From positions 34,437 through 98,436 of the forward strand of contig NZ_BLAF01000044.1 of NCBI RefSeq assembly GCF_009687885.1: DNA of 64,000 nucleotides. The letters are read 5' to 3'. Shown here piece after piece: positions 1-9,416 of this stretch; position 1 is the stretch's first letter, and each line of letters starts with the position of its first letter. Source of the stretch: Acrocarpospora pleiomorpha. GTDB taxonomy: Bacteria; Actinomycetota; Actinomycetes; Streptosporangiales; Streptosporangiaceae. Below the pieces are notes generated by a model. It was given only the letters and a program-made list of their open reading frames with translations, made no database searches and had not been told where the DNA came from. Both the position numbers and the translations under genes were made by a program.

Positions 1-39
1 CTGGTAGACGAACACGGCGCCGCCGCCGTCGCCCACTGA
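1..39 (+). CDS. soxB: sarcosine oxidase beta subunit, 3' end only
   Basis: The first 39 bases read in one frame as a 12-residue C-terminus (LVDEHGAAAVAH) ending in TGA at 37-39. The next two genes encode the delta subunit and an alpha-gamma protein of heterotetrameric sarcosine oxidase, and the usual actinobacterial order is soxB-soxD-soxA-soxG, so this is most likely the tail of SoxB (the FAD/FMN and substrate-binding subunit). The identification rests mainly on position; 12 residues are too few for homology. The stop codon lies inside the first unit of the tandem repeat that follows. Confidence 0.55.
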   Translation: MVDEHGAAAVAH

Positions 40-295
40 CTCCCCCGCATGCCCATTCCACCATCTACCGACTTCCCCATAGACCCATCCCATCCCCCAC
101 CGACTCTCCCCATAGACCCACCCCGTCGCCCATCGACTTTCGCCATACGCCCATCCATCGCCCGCCGACTTTCCCCATGGACCATTTCCGTCACCCATCG
201 ACTCTCCCCATAGACCCACCCCGTCGCCCATCGACTTTCGCCATACGCCCATCCATCGCCCGCTGACTTTCCCTGTACGTCCCATCCTGTGGAGG
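36..295. repeat. 32-33 bp minisatellite between soxB and soxD
   Basis: Eight units of 32-33 bp run head to tail, starting at about 36, 68, 100, 133, 165, 198, 231 and 263. Each begins with a form of YYGACTYYCCCCATAGACCC. A higher-order unit of about 98 bp (three short units) is repeated almost exactly: 101-175 matches 199-273. The array is pyrimidine-rich on the + strand, begins at the soxB stop codon and ends just before the soxD ribosome-binding site (GGAGG, 291-295). Repeats are contiguous, without unique spacers, so this is not a CRISPR array. The function is unknown; it would be transcribed in the operon mRNA. Confidence 0.85.
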
Positions 296-301
296 CCCTC
301 C

Positions 302-580
302 GTGCTCCTTATCCCTTGCCCCTGGTGTGGGCAGCGCGACGAAGTTGAATTCCACTATGGCGGGCAGGCTCATGTGGCTTATCCGGAGGATCCCGCCGCG
401 TTGTCGGATGAGGAATGGGGACGGTATTTGTTCTTCCGGGAGAATCCGGAGGGATCGTTCGCGGAGCGATGGAGCCATTCAGCAGGCTGCCGCCGGTGGT
501 TCAACGTGGTGCGGGACACCCGAACCAATCGAATTCAGGCTGTTTATCTGCCCGGAGAGCCCCAGCCGGTGATCGGATGA
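302..580 (+). CDS. soxD: sarcosine oxidase delta subunit
   Basis: A 92-residue zinc-binding small subunit of heterotetrameric sarcosine oxidase, which oxidatively demethylates sarcosine in the cytoplasm, giving glycine, H2O2 and formaldehyde or methylene-tetrahydrofolate. The visible zinc ligands are C6, C9 (CPWCG), H59 and C63 (SHSAGC), which is the ligand set and spacing known for SoxD. The GTG start is supported by GGAGG at 291-295, six bases upstream. The length is normal for the family. The stop overlaps the start of the next gene (ATGA, 577-580), so translation is probably coupled. The upstream leader consists entirely of the 33-bp repeat array. Confidence 0.93.
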   Translation: MLLIPCPWCGQRDEVEFHYGGQAHVAYPEDPAALSDEEWGRYLFFRENPEGSFAERWSHSAGCRRWFNVVRDTRTNRIQAVYLPGEPQPVIG

Positions 581-3500
581 ACAGGCATCCTGAACTGGGA
601 ACCATCGACCGGACGCAAGTCCTCCGGTTCGTTTTCGATGGCCAGGAGTACAGCGGACACCCCGGAGACACACTCGCGTCCGCCTTGCTGGCCAATGGTG
701 TTCGGCGAGTCGGGACGAGTGCGGTCCTAGGGAGACCTCGGGGGATTTTCTCCGCCGGCGTCGAGGAGCCAAATGCGGTGGTGCAGATTGAGGCACCATT
801 TCCTGAGCCGATGGTCTTGGCGACAACGGTGGAACTCTATGACGGGTTGGTGGCGCGCAGCCTGGCCGGGCGGGGACGGCTCGCCGATCAGCCAGATCCG
901 GCGCGGTATGACGCTGTTTACGCACATTGCGATGTGCTGGTAGTCGGCGCTGGTCCTGCGGGAGTGGCAGCCGCGCTGGAGGCCGAACGCTCCGGAGCCC
1001 GGGTGATCATCGCCGACTCAGGACCGATGACTACAGCGCCGCCGGAGCTGGTTGGGGCGGAGACTCGGGTGCTTGGGCGGACCACTGTGGTGGGGTATTA
1101 CGACGACAACTATCTGGTGGCGGTTGAGCGTAGGGCTGGGCATCTTGGGTTTGGTGCGTTGGCGGGTGTGGCTCGGGAGAGAGTGTGGCGGATTCGGGCT
1201 AAGCGGGTGGTTCTCGCTACGGGGGCGCAGGAGCGGCCGATCGCGTTCGCGGGGAATGATTTGCCGGGGGTGATGCTGGCGGGGGCGGCTAGGGAGTATC
1301 TCGGCCGGTTTGGGGTGTTGCCTGGGCGGCGGGCGGTGGTGTTCACGACTAATGACAGTGCTTATGCCGGCGCGTTGGAGTTGGCGGGGGCGGGGGTTGC
1401 GGTCGCGGCGATCGTGGATTCTCGGCGGGTTCCTGGTGAGGAGTGGGTGAGTCGGGCGCAGGCGGCCGGTATTGAGGTGCTTGCCGGATATTTCGTGACT
1501 GAGGCGCGGGGAGGCGATGAGCTCGCTTCGGTGCTTGTCAGTCCTCGCGAGGGTTCGGTCGGCGATAGTCGGGAGCTTTCGGCCGATCTCCTGCTGGTGT
1601 CGGGGGGTTGGAACCCTGTTGTTCACCTGTTCAGCCAGTCGGGCGGCACGTTGCGATACGACGAGTCCCTGGGGGCGCTGGTCCCGGATGAGTCGCCGCA
1701 GGCTGTCGAGGTGGTGGGTGCCGCGCGGGGAGACATCGATCACGTCGGCGAGGTCCTGTGGTTCGTCCCGGCTGATGATTACTCGCGGCATTTCGTGGAC
1801 CTTCAGCGGGATGTGACCGTTGCTGACATATGGCGGGCCACGGGGGCGGGGCTCACCTCAGTCGAGCATGTGAAGCGGTACACGACTGCCGGAACCGCGC
1901 ACGATCAGGGGAAGACCTCGGGTGCTCTGACGGCGGCGCTGGTCGCGCATGCGATCGGGGCCACTCCGGGCGAGGTGGGTAGCACGACATTCCGGGCGCC
2001 ATACCTGCCAGTGTCGTTCGCGACACTCGCCGGGCGCGATCGGGGCGCTCTCCACGATCCGGTACGGATCACCGCGCTCCACCAATGGCATGCCGACCAC
2101 GGAGCCCTGTTCGAGAACGTCGGGCAGTGGAAACGCCCCTGGTACTACCCCCAGAACGGCGAGAGCATGGAAGCGGCCGTGCTCCGGGAATGCCGCGCCG
2201 CCCGCGAAGACGTCGCCGCGATGGACGCCTCCACGCTCGGAAAGATCGACGTGATCGGCCCCGACGCCGCCGAGTTCCTCGATCGCCTGTACACGAATCT
2301 GATCAGCTCACTCGCCGTCGGTTCGATCAGGTACGGCATGATGTGCCGCCCCGACGGCATGGTCTTCGACGACGGCACCGCGATCCGCCTGGCCGACGAC
2401 CATTTCCTGATCACGACCACGACCGGCAACGCGGCCGCCGTACTCGACTGGATGGAGGAGTGGCTGCAGACAGAGTGGCCCGACCTGCGGGTCACCTGCA
2501 CCTCCGTCACCGACCAATGGGCCACCGTGGCCCTCGTCGGCCCCGGCTCACGAGCGGTCCTCCGCGACCTGGCCCCCGCCCTCGCCGTCGACAAGACCAG
2601 CTTCCCGTTCATGACCTGGCGCGAGACCGACGTGGCCGGCATCCCCGCCCGCGTCTGCCGCATCAGCTTCTCCGGCGAACTCGCCTACGAGATCAACGTC
2701 TCCGCCTGGTACGGCCTCGCCCTCTGGCATGCCCTCATGTCCCGAAATATCACCCCCTACGGCACCGAAACCATGCACGTCCTCCGCGCCGAAAAGGGCT
2801 ACCCCATCATCGGCCAGGACACCGACGGCACCACCACCCCCCAGGACCTCGGCATGACCTGGATCATCTCCAAAAAGAAACCCGACTTCCTGGGCAAACG
2901 CTCCTTCACCCGCCAGGACACCTCCCGCCCCGACCGCCGCCACCTCGTCGCCCTCCTCCCCCAAAACCCCACAACCCACCTCCCCGAAGGCACCGCCCTC
3001 CTGGCCCACAACAAAATGGTCGGCCACGTCACCTCCAGCTACACCAGCCCCACCCTCAACCGCACCTTCTCCCTAGCCCTCATAACCGGCTCCCACCCCA
3101 CCCTCACCACCCTCAACGGCACCAAATCCGACGTAACCACCCCCGTCCTGTACGACCCCGAAGGCACCCGCCGCGACGGCCACCCCGACACGGTGGACGG
3201 AACCAGCGGACTGGTCCTGGACACGAGACCTGAGCGCAGAAGCCCGCTCGATGGGTTTTTCGCTGAGTTCGATGGGGTCTGCGTGAGGGAGGTGCCCTTC
3301 CTCGCGAAGGTCAATGTCAGGAGCGACGAACCGCTCACTCCGGCTAATACCGCCGTGACGGATGGAGAGACGGTCGCGGTTTGGCTTGGGCCGGATGAGT
3401 GGCTGGTCATCGGGCCCTCGGAGGTGCGGGGGGTTGATGTGTCGGCGCAGTGGGCGGTGGTCAGGGTGAGTGGGGGGCGGGCGCGGGAGTTGCTGGCTCA

Positions 3501-3678
3501 TGGGTGTGCGCTCGATCTGCATCCGGAGGTTTTTCCGGCGGGGCGGTGCGCGCAGACGCTGCTGGCGCGGGCGCAGATCATCCTGGTCGCTGAAAGTGAT
3601 GGCTTTCTGGTCCTTGTCAGGGCGTCGTTCGCGCGCTATCTGGCCGCGTGGCTATTGGACGCGGCCTCCGAATTCTGA
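577..3678 (+). CDS. soxA-soxG: sarcosine oxidase alpha-gamma fusion protein
   Basis: A 1033-residue protein starting at the ATG that overlaps the soxD stop. The order is: an N-terminal Fer2_4-like region without cysteines (about 15-75); a Rossmann FAD/NAD site GAGPAG at 124-129; the YYDDNY and VVLATGAQERP segments of SoxA; a GcvT-like folate-binding half from about residue 470 to the typical alpha-subunit end (YDPEGTRRDG, near base 3183); then about 165 residues matching SoxG (SPLDGFFAEF, REVPFLAKVNVR, WLGPDEWLVIGP). SoxA and SoxG are normally separate genes. The alpha part, about 869 aa, is roughly 100 aa shorter than usual, with part missing just after the GAGPAG region. Wobble-base composition changes along the gene: G/T-rich at about 1100-1650, strongly C-rich at 2700-3200, G-rich again in the gamma part. 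The fusion could alter assembly of the beta-alpha-delta-gamma enzyme. Confidence 0.88.
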   Translation: MNRHPELGTIDRTQVLRFVFDGQEYSGHPGDTLASALLANGVRRVGTSAVLGRPRGIFSAGVEEPNAVVQIEAPFPEPMVLATTVELYDGLVARSLAGRGRLADQPDPARYDAVYAHCDVLVVGAGPAGVAAALEAERSGARVIIADSGPMTTAPPELVGAETRVLGRTTVVGYYDDNYLVAVERRAGHLGFGALAGVARERVWRIRAKRVVLATGAQERPIAFAGNDLPGVMLAGAAREYLGRFGVLPGRRAVVFTTNDSAYAGALELAGAGVAVAAIVDSRRVPGEEWVSRAQAAGIEVLAGYFVTEARGGDELASVLVSPREGSVGDSRELSADLLLVSGGWNPVVHLFSQSGGTLRYDESLGALVPDESPQAVEVVGAARGDIDHVGEVLWFVPADDYSRHFVDLQRDVTVADIWRATGAGLTSVEHVKRYTTAGTAHDQGKTSGALTAALVAHAIGATPGEVGSTTFRAPYLPVSFATLAGRDRGALHDPVRITALHQWHADHGALFENVGQWKRPWYYPQNGESMEAAVLRECRAAREDVAAMDASTLGKIDVIGPDAAEFLDRLYTNLISSLAVGSIRYGMMCRPDGMVFDDGTAIRLADDHFLITTTTGNAAAVLDWMEEWLQTEWPDLRVTCTSVTDQWATVALVGPGSRAVLRDLAPALAVDKTSFPFMTWRETDVAGIPARVCRISFSGELAYEINVSAWYGLALWHALMSRNITPYGTETMHVLRAEKGYPIIGQDTDGTTTPQDLGMTWIISKKKPDFLGKRSFTRQDTSRPDRRHLVALLPQNPTTHLPEGTALLAHNKMVGHVTSSYTSPTLNRTFSLALITGSHPTLTTLNGTKSDVTTPVLYDPEGTRRDGHPDTVDGTSGLVLDTRPERRSPLDGFFAEFDGVCVREVPFLAKVNVRSDEPLTPANTAVTDGETVAVWLGPDEWLVIGPSEVRGVDVSAQWAVVRVSGGRARELLAHGCALDLHPEVFPAGRCAQTLLARAQIILVAESDGFLVLVRASFARYLAAWLLDAASEF

Positions 3679-3743
3679 CCCCACGTACGCGCCTTGTGCT
3701 CGGTACGCAGCAAGTTCGGCATCAAATGGAGACCTTCTTGGCC

Positions 3744-3759
3744 GATATTGACCAATATC
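3744..3759. promoter_or_regulatory. inverted repeat upstream of the ABC importer operon
   Basis: GATATT-GACC-AATATC is a perfect 6-bp inverted repeat in the 262-bp gap between soxAG (ends 3678) and the lipoprotein gene (starts 3941). The gap is AT-richer than its surroundings (AGCAATAAAAAGC follows), as expected for a promoter and operator. No named regulator can be assigned, and I see no riboswitch fold that I can defend. Confidence 0.35.
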
Positions 3760-3940
3760 AAGTGGTATCGAGCAATAAAAAGCACACCGAGTCATGATCG
3801 GGACCCAAGCCGAAGGGCGCCGTATGAAGTTAGCGGTTTCCAAATGGTACGCCCCTGTTCACGCGCGCGTCACTGACCGCAGAGACACCATCCCTAGTTT
3901 GTTCGGAGAAGTACTACATCGTTCCACCTGGAGATCTGCT

Positions 3941-5107
3941 GTGACCTCTGCACGACTGCCACTCGCCGGCCTTTCGGCCGTTCTTATTTTCGGCGCCGTC
4001 GCCTGTGGCGCCGCGCCCGGCACCACGGGGGCGTCCGGTTCCGCCGCGCCGAGCGGGGGCGGGGTGGACGCCAGGACCGCCACCTCGGCCGCCGACTTCG
4101 GCGGTTTGGAGAAGCTGGTCGAGGCCGCCAACGCGGAGGGCAAGCTCCACGTCATCGCGCTGCCGCCCAGCTGGGCCAACTACGGCGAGATCCTCGCCGC
4201 GTTCAAGGCCAAGTATCCCAAGATCACGATTGAGGAGGAGACCCCGGACGCCTCCTCGGCCGACGAGATCAACGCGGTGAAGACCCGCAAGGGCCAGGAC
4301 CGCGCCCCGGACGTGCTCGACGTCGGGCAGGCGTTCGCGGTGAGCGGGGCCGCCGAAGGGCTGTTCGCGCCGTACAAGGTGCAGACCTGGGACAAGATCC
4401 CGGACGGGCAGAAGGAGCCGAGCGGGCTCTGGTTCAACGACTACGGCGGCTACGTGTCGATCGGCTGTGACGCCAAGAAGGTCGACCCCTGCCCGACGAC
4501 CTTCGCCGACCTGCTCAAGCCCGAGTACAAGGGCAAGGTCGCGATGAACGGCAACCCGACCAAGGCGGGTTCGGCGTTCGCCGGCGTGTACGCGGCGGCG
4601 CTGGCCAACGGCGGCTCGTTCGACGACATCAAGCCGGGCATCGAGTTCTTCAAGAAGCTGAAGGACGCCGGGAACTTCAACCCGGTCGAGACCACCCCGG
4701 CCACGATCGAGAAGGGCGAGACCCAGATCAGCATCGACTGGGACTACAACAACGCCGCCTACGCGCCGCTGATGACCCCCAAGGGCCTGGACTGGAAGAC
4801 CGTCATCCCCACCGACGGCAAGTACTTCCAGCTGTACGCGCAGGCGATCAACAAGGACGCCCCGCACCCGGCGGCGGCCCGCCTCTGGCAGGAGTTCCTC
4901 TACAGCCCCGAGGGCCAGAACCTGTTCCTGAAGGGCTTCGCCCGCCCGGTGCTGCTGCCCGCGATGATCTCTGACGGAACCGTGGACCAGGCCGCGTCGG
5001 CCGCGCTGCCGGCGGTCGAGGGCACGCCCACGTTCCCGACCGACGCGCAGGCCACGAAGGCCCAGGCGGACCTGGCCGCCGGCTGGGGCGCCGCGGTCGC
5101 CGGATGA
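3941..5107 (+). CDS. ABC importer substrate-binding lipoprotein
   Basis: A 388-residue extracellular solute-binding protein of the iron(III)/polyamine (PotD/AfuA) class. The GTG start at 3941 is chosen because GGAG (3930-3933) lies seven bases upstream and because it gives a clean lipoprotein signal: MTSARLPLAGLSAVLIF followed by the lipobox GAVAC, with the cysteine at residue 22. An upstream in-frame ATG at 3794 would bury the signal peptide. The mature protein would be lipid-anchored outside the membrane and deliver ligand to the two permeases encoded next. The motif WDYNNAAYAP and the FLYSPEGQNLFLKGFARP tail fit the family. The ligand is not readable; closeness to the sox operon suggests a small amine or amino-acid-derived compound, which is only inference. 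Confidence 0.88.
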   Translation: MTSARLPLAGLSAVLIFGAVACGAAPGTTGASGSAAPSGGGVDARTATSAADFGGLEKLVEAANAEGKLHVIALPPSWANYGEILAAFKAKYPKITIEEETPDASSADEINAVKTRKGQDRAPDVLDVGQAFAVSGAAEGLFAPYKVQTWDKIPDGQKEPSGLWFNDYGGYVSIGCDAKKVDPCPTTFADLLKPEYKGKVAMNGNPTKAGSAFAGVYAAALANGGSFDDIKPGIEFFKKLKDAGNFNPVETTPATIEKGETQISIDWDYNNAAYAPLMTPKGLDWKTVIPTDGKYFQLYAQAINKDAPHPAAARLWQEFLYSPEGQNLFLKGFARPVLLPAMISDGTVDQAASAALPAVEGTPTFPTDAQATKAQADLAAGWGAAVAG

Positions 5108-5958
5108 CCAAGGTCAAGGCACGTAGCTGGGGGAAGGGGTGGGCGCCGGCCGCGCCCCTTCTCCTGGTGGTGGCCGTCGCGTTCGGGATCCCGGCGGTGA
5201 TGCTCGCCGTCGGCGCGTTCACCGAGAAGGGCGCGCCCGGCGAGCCCTCCTCGTTCGGGTTCGCGAACGTGACCGCCAGCCTGCGCGAGCCGTACCTGGG
5301 GACGCTGATGAGCAGCGTGGAGCTGTCGGCGGTGGTGGCCGTGGCTGGGGCGTTGACCGGGACGTTCCTGGCGCATGCCGTACTGACCTCGAAGAGTTCG
5401 GCGCTGCGTGAGGCGGTGCTGAGCGTGTCGGGAGTGCTGGCCAACTTCGGCGGGGTGCCGCTGGCGTTCATCTGGATCGCCACGCTCGGCAACTCCGGCG
5501 TGATCACCACCGGCCTCGGGCTCGGCTCGGGGCTGCTCTACAACTTCTGGGGCCTGGCCCTGGTCTACCTCTACTTCTCGATCCCGCTGATGGTGCTGGT
5601 GATCGCCCCGGCCCTGGAGGGGCTGCGCCCGCAGTGGCGGGAGGCGGCGCTCAACAACGGCGCGACGACCTGGCAGTTCTGGCGGCTCGTCGGCATTCCG
5701 GTGCTGGCTCCCGCGCTGCTCGGCGGGGTGGTCCTGCTGTTCGGCGGCGCGTTCGCCGCCTACGCGACGGCGGCCGCCATGGTGGGCGCGTCGGTGCCGC
5801 TGGTGACGCTGCAGATCGCGGACGCGCTGACCGGCAACGTGCTGGTCGGCTTCGAGAACGTGGCGCTGGCGCTGAGCCTGGACATGATCGTCATCGCCCT
5901 GCTGGTGATGGCCGTCTACCTGCCGCTGCAACGAAGGAGCTCCCGATGGCTGCGGTGA
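5104..5958 (+). CDS. ABC importer permease 1 (PotB/AfuB type)
   Basis: A 284-residue inner-membrane permease with about six hydrophobic segments. The family's EAA-type loop is seen as EAALNNGATTWQFWRLVGIPVLAPALLGG, with the conserved glycine and IP. It starts at an ATG that overlaps the previous stop (ATGA, 5104-5107). It should pair with the next permease as a heterodimeric pore energised by the ATPase gene further down. Confidence 0.9.
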   Translation: MTKVKARSWGKGWAPAAPLLLVVAVAFGIPAVMLAVGAFTEKGAPGEPSSFGFANVTASLREPYLGTLMSSVELSAVVAVAGALTGTFLAHAVLTSKSSALREAVLSVSGVLANFGGVPLAFIWIATLGNSGVITTGLGLGSGLLYNFWGLALVYLYFSIPLMVLVIAPALEGLRPQWREAALNNGATTWQFWRLVGIPVLAPALLGGVVLLFGGAFAAYATAAAMVGASVPLVTLQIADALTGNVLVGFENVALALSLDMIVIALLVMAVYLPLQRRSSRWLR

Positions 5959-6781
5959 CTCCCACCATCGTCACCCCGGCGGCTCCGGTGGCGGGCGGCG
6001 GCTGGGGACGGCGGGTGATCCTGCTGATCGCCGCCGTGTACTTCCTGGTGCCGATGGTGATCGCGGCGACGTTCACGGTCTACAACGAGGCGCAGGGGTT
6101 CTCGCTCGGCGCCTACGGCCGGATCCTGTCGGCGCCCGGTTTCGTGACGAGCTTCCTGCTGTCGCTGGCTCTGGCGGCGGCCACGATCGTCATCGTGCTG
6201 CTGCTCATCCTGCCGGCCATGCTGGCGGTGCGGCTCGGCGCGCCGGGACTGCGGCCGGTGCTGGAGACGATCACCACGCTGCCGCTGGTCGTGCCGCCCA
6301 TCACCTACGTGGTCGGCATCAGCACCTCGCTGCGGGAGGGCGCGGACGCGCTGGCGGCCACGCCGTTCTGGCAGACGCTCATCTCGCTGCAGGATGAGAA
6401 CTTCCCGTTCGTGCTGGTTTTGGCGTACGTGATCCTGGCGCTGCCGTTCGCCTACCGGTCGCTGGACGCGGGCCTGCGGGCGATCGACGTGGTCACCCTG
6501 GTCGAGGCGGCCAGGAACCTGGGCGCGTCCTGGCCGCAGGTGATGCTGCGGGTGATCATGCCCAACCTGCGTTCCTCGCTCGCCGGGGCCGCGTTCCTCA
6601 CGCTGGCGCTGGTGCTCGGCGAATACACCGTCGCCGCCCTGCTCGGCTACCAGACGTTCCCGGTCTGGATCGTGACGATCTCCGGCAGCGACGGGCAGCT
6701 GTCGGTGGCGCTGTCCATTCTCAGCCTGTTGCTCGCCTGGCTGCTGCTGCTCACGCTCTCCCGGGCCGGAAGGAAGAAATC

Positions 6782-6785
<4 letters not shown>
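5946..6785 (+). CDS. ABC importer permease 2 (PotC type)
   Basis: A 279-residue membrane protein with about six transmembrane segments and an EAA-like loop (EAARNLGASWPQVMLRVIMPNLRSS), typical of PotC-class permeases. The ATG at 5946 has AAGGAG at 5934-5939 and lies inside the 3' end of permease 1 (13-bp overlap), which fits coupled translation. The longer open frame upstream of 5946 is only the shadow of permease 1. The stop overlaps the ATPase start (ATGA, 6782-6785). Confidence 0.9.
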
Positions 6786-7840
<1,055 letters not shown>

Positions 7841-7870
7841 GGGGTGCCGGGCGACCGGCACCCCTTTCTT
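7841..7870. terminator. Rho-independent terminator after the ABC importer operon
   Basis: A perfect 10-bp stem, GGGGTGCCGG / CCGGCACCCC, with a GCGA tetraloop (7851-7854), is followed by TTTCTT. It begins directly after the ATPase stop and ends at the stop codon of the convergent marR gene. Confidence 0.9.
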
Positions 7871-8364
7871 CAATCCTCGTCGGCGAGGGCGTCGGTGGCT
7901 TCGCGGCCGGCGACGGTCGTGCGGCGCAGGAATCCGGCGAGGAGTTCCAGCTCCTTGTCGTCGTAGCCGGTGCAGATCTCGTCCATCGCGGCGTTCATGC
8001 CCTGGTAGAGCTGGTACAGCTCCGCGCCGCGGTCGCGCAGGGCCCGGACGGCCACCGCGCGCCGGTCGGACGCGTCGGGAGCGCGCTCGCGGATCACCCA
8101 GCCGCCGCGCTGGAGCCGGTCGATGATGCCGGTCACCGTGGCCGGATGCAGCCCGGCCCTTCTGGCCAGAGCGCTCGGGCTGAGCGGGCCGTGCCGGGAG
8201 ATCAGGTCCAGGCAGTCCAGATCCACGTCCTTGAGCCCGACGTTCATCCCCACGTGATGGCTGAGCAGCGACAGCTGGTTGCTGAGCTCGCGCAGCGACT
8301 CCTTGATCTCCACAGTCAGCCGCCGCCGGTGGCGAGCCGCGAACTCAGATGATACGGAATCCAT
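7870..8364 (-). CDS. MarR-family transcriptional regulator
   Basis: A 164-residue winged-helix regulator. The DNA-binding part is LSPSALARRAGLHPATVTGIIDRLQRGGWVIRERAPDASDRRAVAVRAL, with the DxRDRR-like wing typical of MarR. It is divergent from the NAD(P)-binding protein gene at 8430, 65 bp away, and MarR proteins usually repress such a divergent neighbour and themselves. The ligand is unknown. Confidence 0.92.
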   Translation of the reverse strand: MDSVSSEFAARHRRRLTVEIKESLRELSNQLSLLSHHVGMNVGLKDVDLDCLDLISRHGPLSPSALARRAGLHPATVTGIIDRLQRGGWVIRERAPDASDRRAVAVRALRDRGAELYQLYQGMNAAMDEICTGYDDKELELLAGFLRRTTVAGREATDALADED

Positions 8365-8429
8365 ATGATATGATCCTCGTGTCGTATGACATACAGAGAA
8401 AAGGGTATCGCCACTCGGAGGTACGAGCC
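8365..8429. promoter_or_regulatory. divergent promoter/operator region, marR and oxidoreductase
   Basis: The 65-bp gap contains TGTC-GTAT-GACA (8380-8391) and, overlapping the marR start, CATAT-G-ATATG (8362-8372). Both are short inverted repeats suited to dimeric MarR binding. TATGAT-like hexamers lie in the same stretch, and GGAG (8418-8421) serves the + strand gene. Confidence 0.5.
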
Positions 8430-9095
8430 ATGCAACTCACGATCTTCGCGGCCACCGGCGGGATCGGCCGCCAGCTGGTCGAACAAGCCCTGGTAGAAGG
8501 GCATGACGTCACGGCGGTCGCGCGCAATCCGCGGGGTCTGGGCGGTGTGGCGCGGGTGGTCACGGCGGATCTGTCGGCGCCCGATCCCGCCGTGCTGCGG
8601 GACGCGGTGGCCGGGGCCGACGCGGTGCTGTCCGGTCTCGGGCCGCGGACCAGGGCCGAGGCGGGCGTGGCCGGAACCGGGACGCGGGCGATCGCCGCGG
8701 CGATGCACGACACCGGAGTGCGGCGGATCGTGGTGGTCAGCGCCGCGCCCATGGGGACGTTCCCGACCCCGGCGAACCCCCGGCCGCCGCGCTTCGATCC
8801 CGGGGACGGGTTCTTCATGCGGCACCTGTTCGCGCCGTTCGCGAAGGCGTCCTTCCGCCCGGTGTACGAGGACCTGGCCGTGCTGGAGGACGTGCTGCGG
8901 GACAGCGGCCTGGACTGGACGATCGTGCGCCCGCCGCGGCTGACGGACAAGCCGCTCACCGGGGTGTACCGCACGGCGCACGGGCGGAACATCCGGGGTG
9001 GATGGCTGGTGCCGCGCGCCGATGTGGCCCATTACATGCTGCGTACGCTGCGGGATCCCGGCACGGTCAAGCAGATCATGGGAATCGCGACCTAG
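8430..9095 (+). CDS. NAD(P)-binding (atypical SDR, NmrA-like) protein
   Basis: A 221-residue Rossmann-fold protein starting at the ATG at 8430 (GGAG eight bases upstream). It opens with MQLTIFAATGGIGRQLVEQAL, the ATGGIG dinucleotide motif of the NAD(P)H-binding (SDR a5/NmrA) group, and has RIVVVSAAPMG and DWTIVRPPRLTD. These proteins act as small oxidoreductases or redox sensors; no catalytic YxxxK is obvious. It is probably controlled by the divergent MarR. Confidence 0.85.
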   Translation: MQLTIFAATGGIGRQLVEQALVEGHDVTAVARNPRGLGGVARVVTADLSAPDPAVLRDAVAGADAVLSGLGPRTRAEAGVAGTGTRAIAAAMHDTGVRRIVVVSAAPMGTFPTPANPRPPRFDPGDGFFMRHLFAPFAKASFRPVYEDLAVLEDVLRDSGLDWTIVRPPRLTDKPLTGVYRTAHGRNIRGGWLVPRADVAHYMLRTLRDPGTVKQIMGIAT

Positions 9096-9416
9096 CGCTT
9101 AACCGGTCAACACTCAAACGGCTGACCAATTTCGTCGGCTTTTGTCGGATATCTCGTCTTTAATGCACTGATTCGGCTCGGTGAACAGGTCCACTATGGA
9201 GATTTTTGCGGTTCATTGTGGACCTTGGATCTGACTGCGGGGCGACGCCAAGGTATTAGCGTTACCCGCCGCGCGCCCTCCGGCGCCTCGTTGGTCCTCC
9301 CTCCGATCGACGGCCGGGGAATTGATCGATCACCTGGTGCGTGTTCAGGCTGCCCCCGTTGATCGGCCGGCATTGCCGCACGTATGCCGGATATTTCGTG
9401 CTATGAAAGGGAATCC
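9096..9416. other. 321-bp intergenic region with a 7-bp inverted repeat
   Basis: No gene is seen here. GGTCCAC (9188-9194) and GTGGACC (9218-9224) form an inverted repeat separated by 23 bp that includes a run of T (GATTTTTGCGG). The region likely carries the promoter of the membrane-protein gene at 9417; the regulator cannot be named. Confidence 0.4.

Noticed and set aside
36-295. Possible CRISPR array
   Set aside because: The 32-33 bp units are directly adjacent with no unique spacers, and no cas gene is present. It is a minisatellite.
1018-1791. A 257-codon minus-strand frame inside soxA-soxG
   Set aside because: It lies antisense to conserved SoxA sequence in the skewed-composition segment and has no family features.
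3679-3940. Riboswitch before the ABC importer operon
   Set aside because: I looked for glycine, TPP, cobalamin and guanidine-type cores and found only scattered short matches (such as CCGAAGGGCG) without the required stems.
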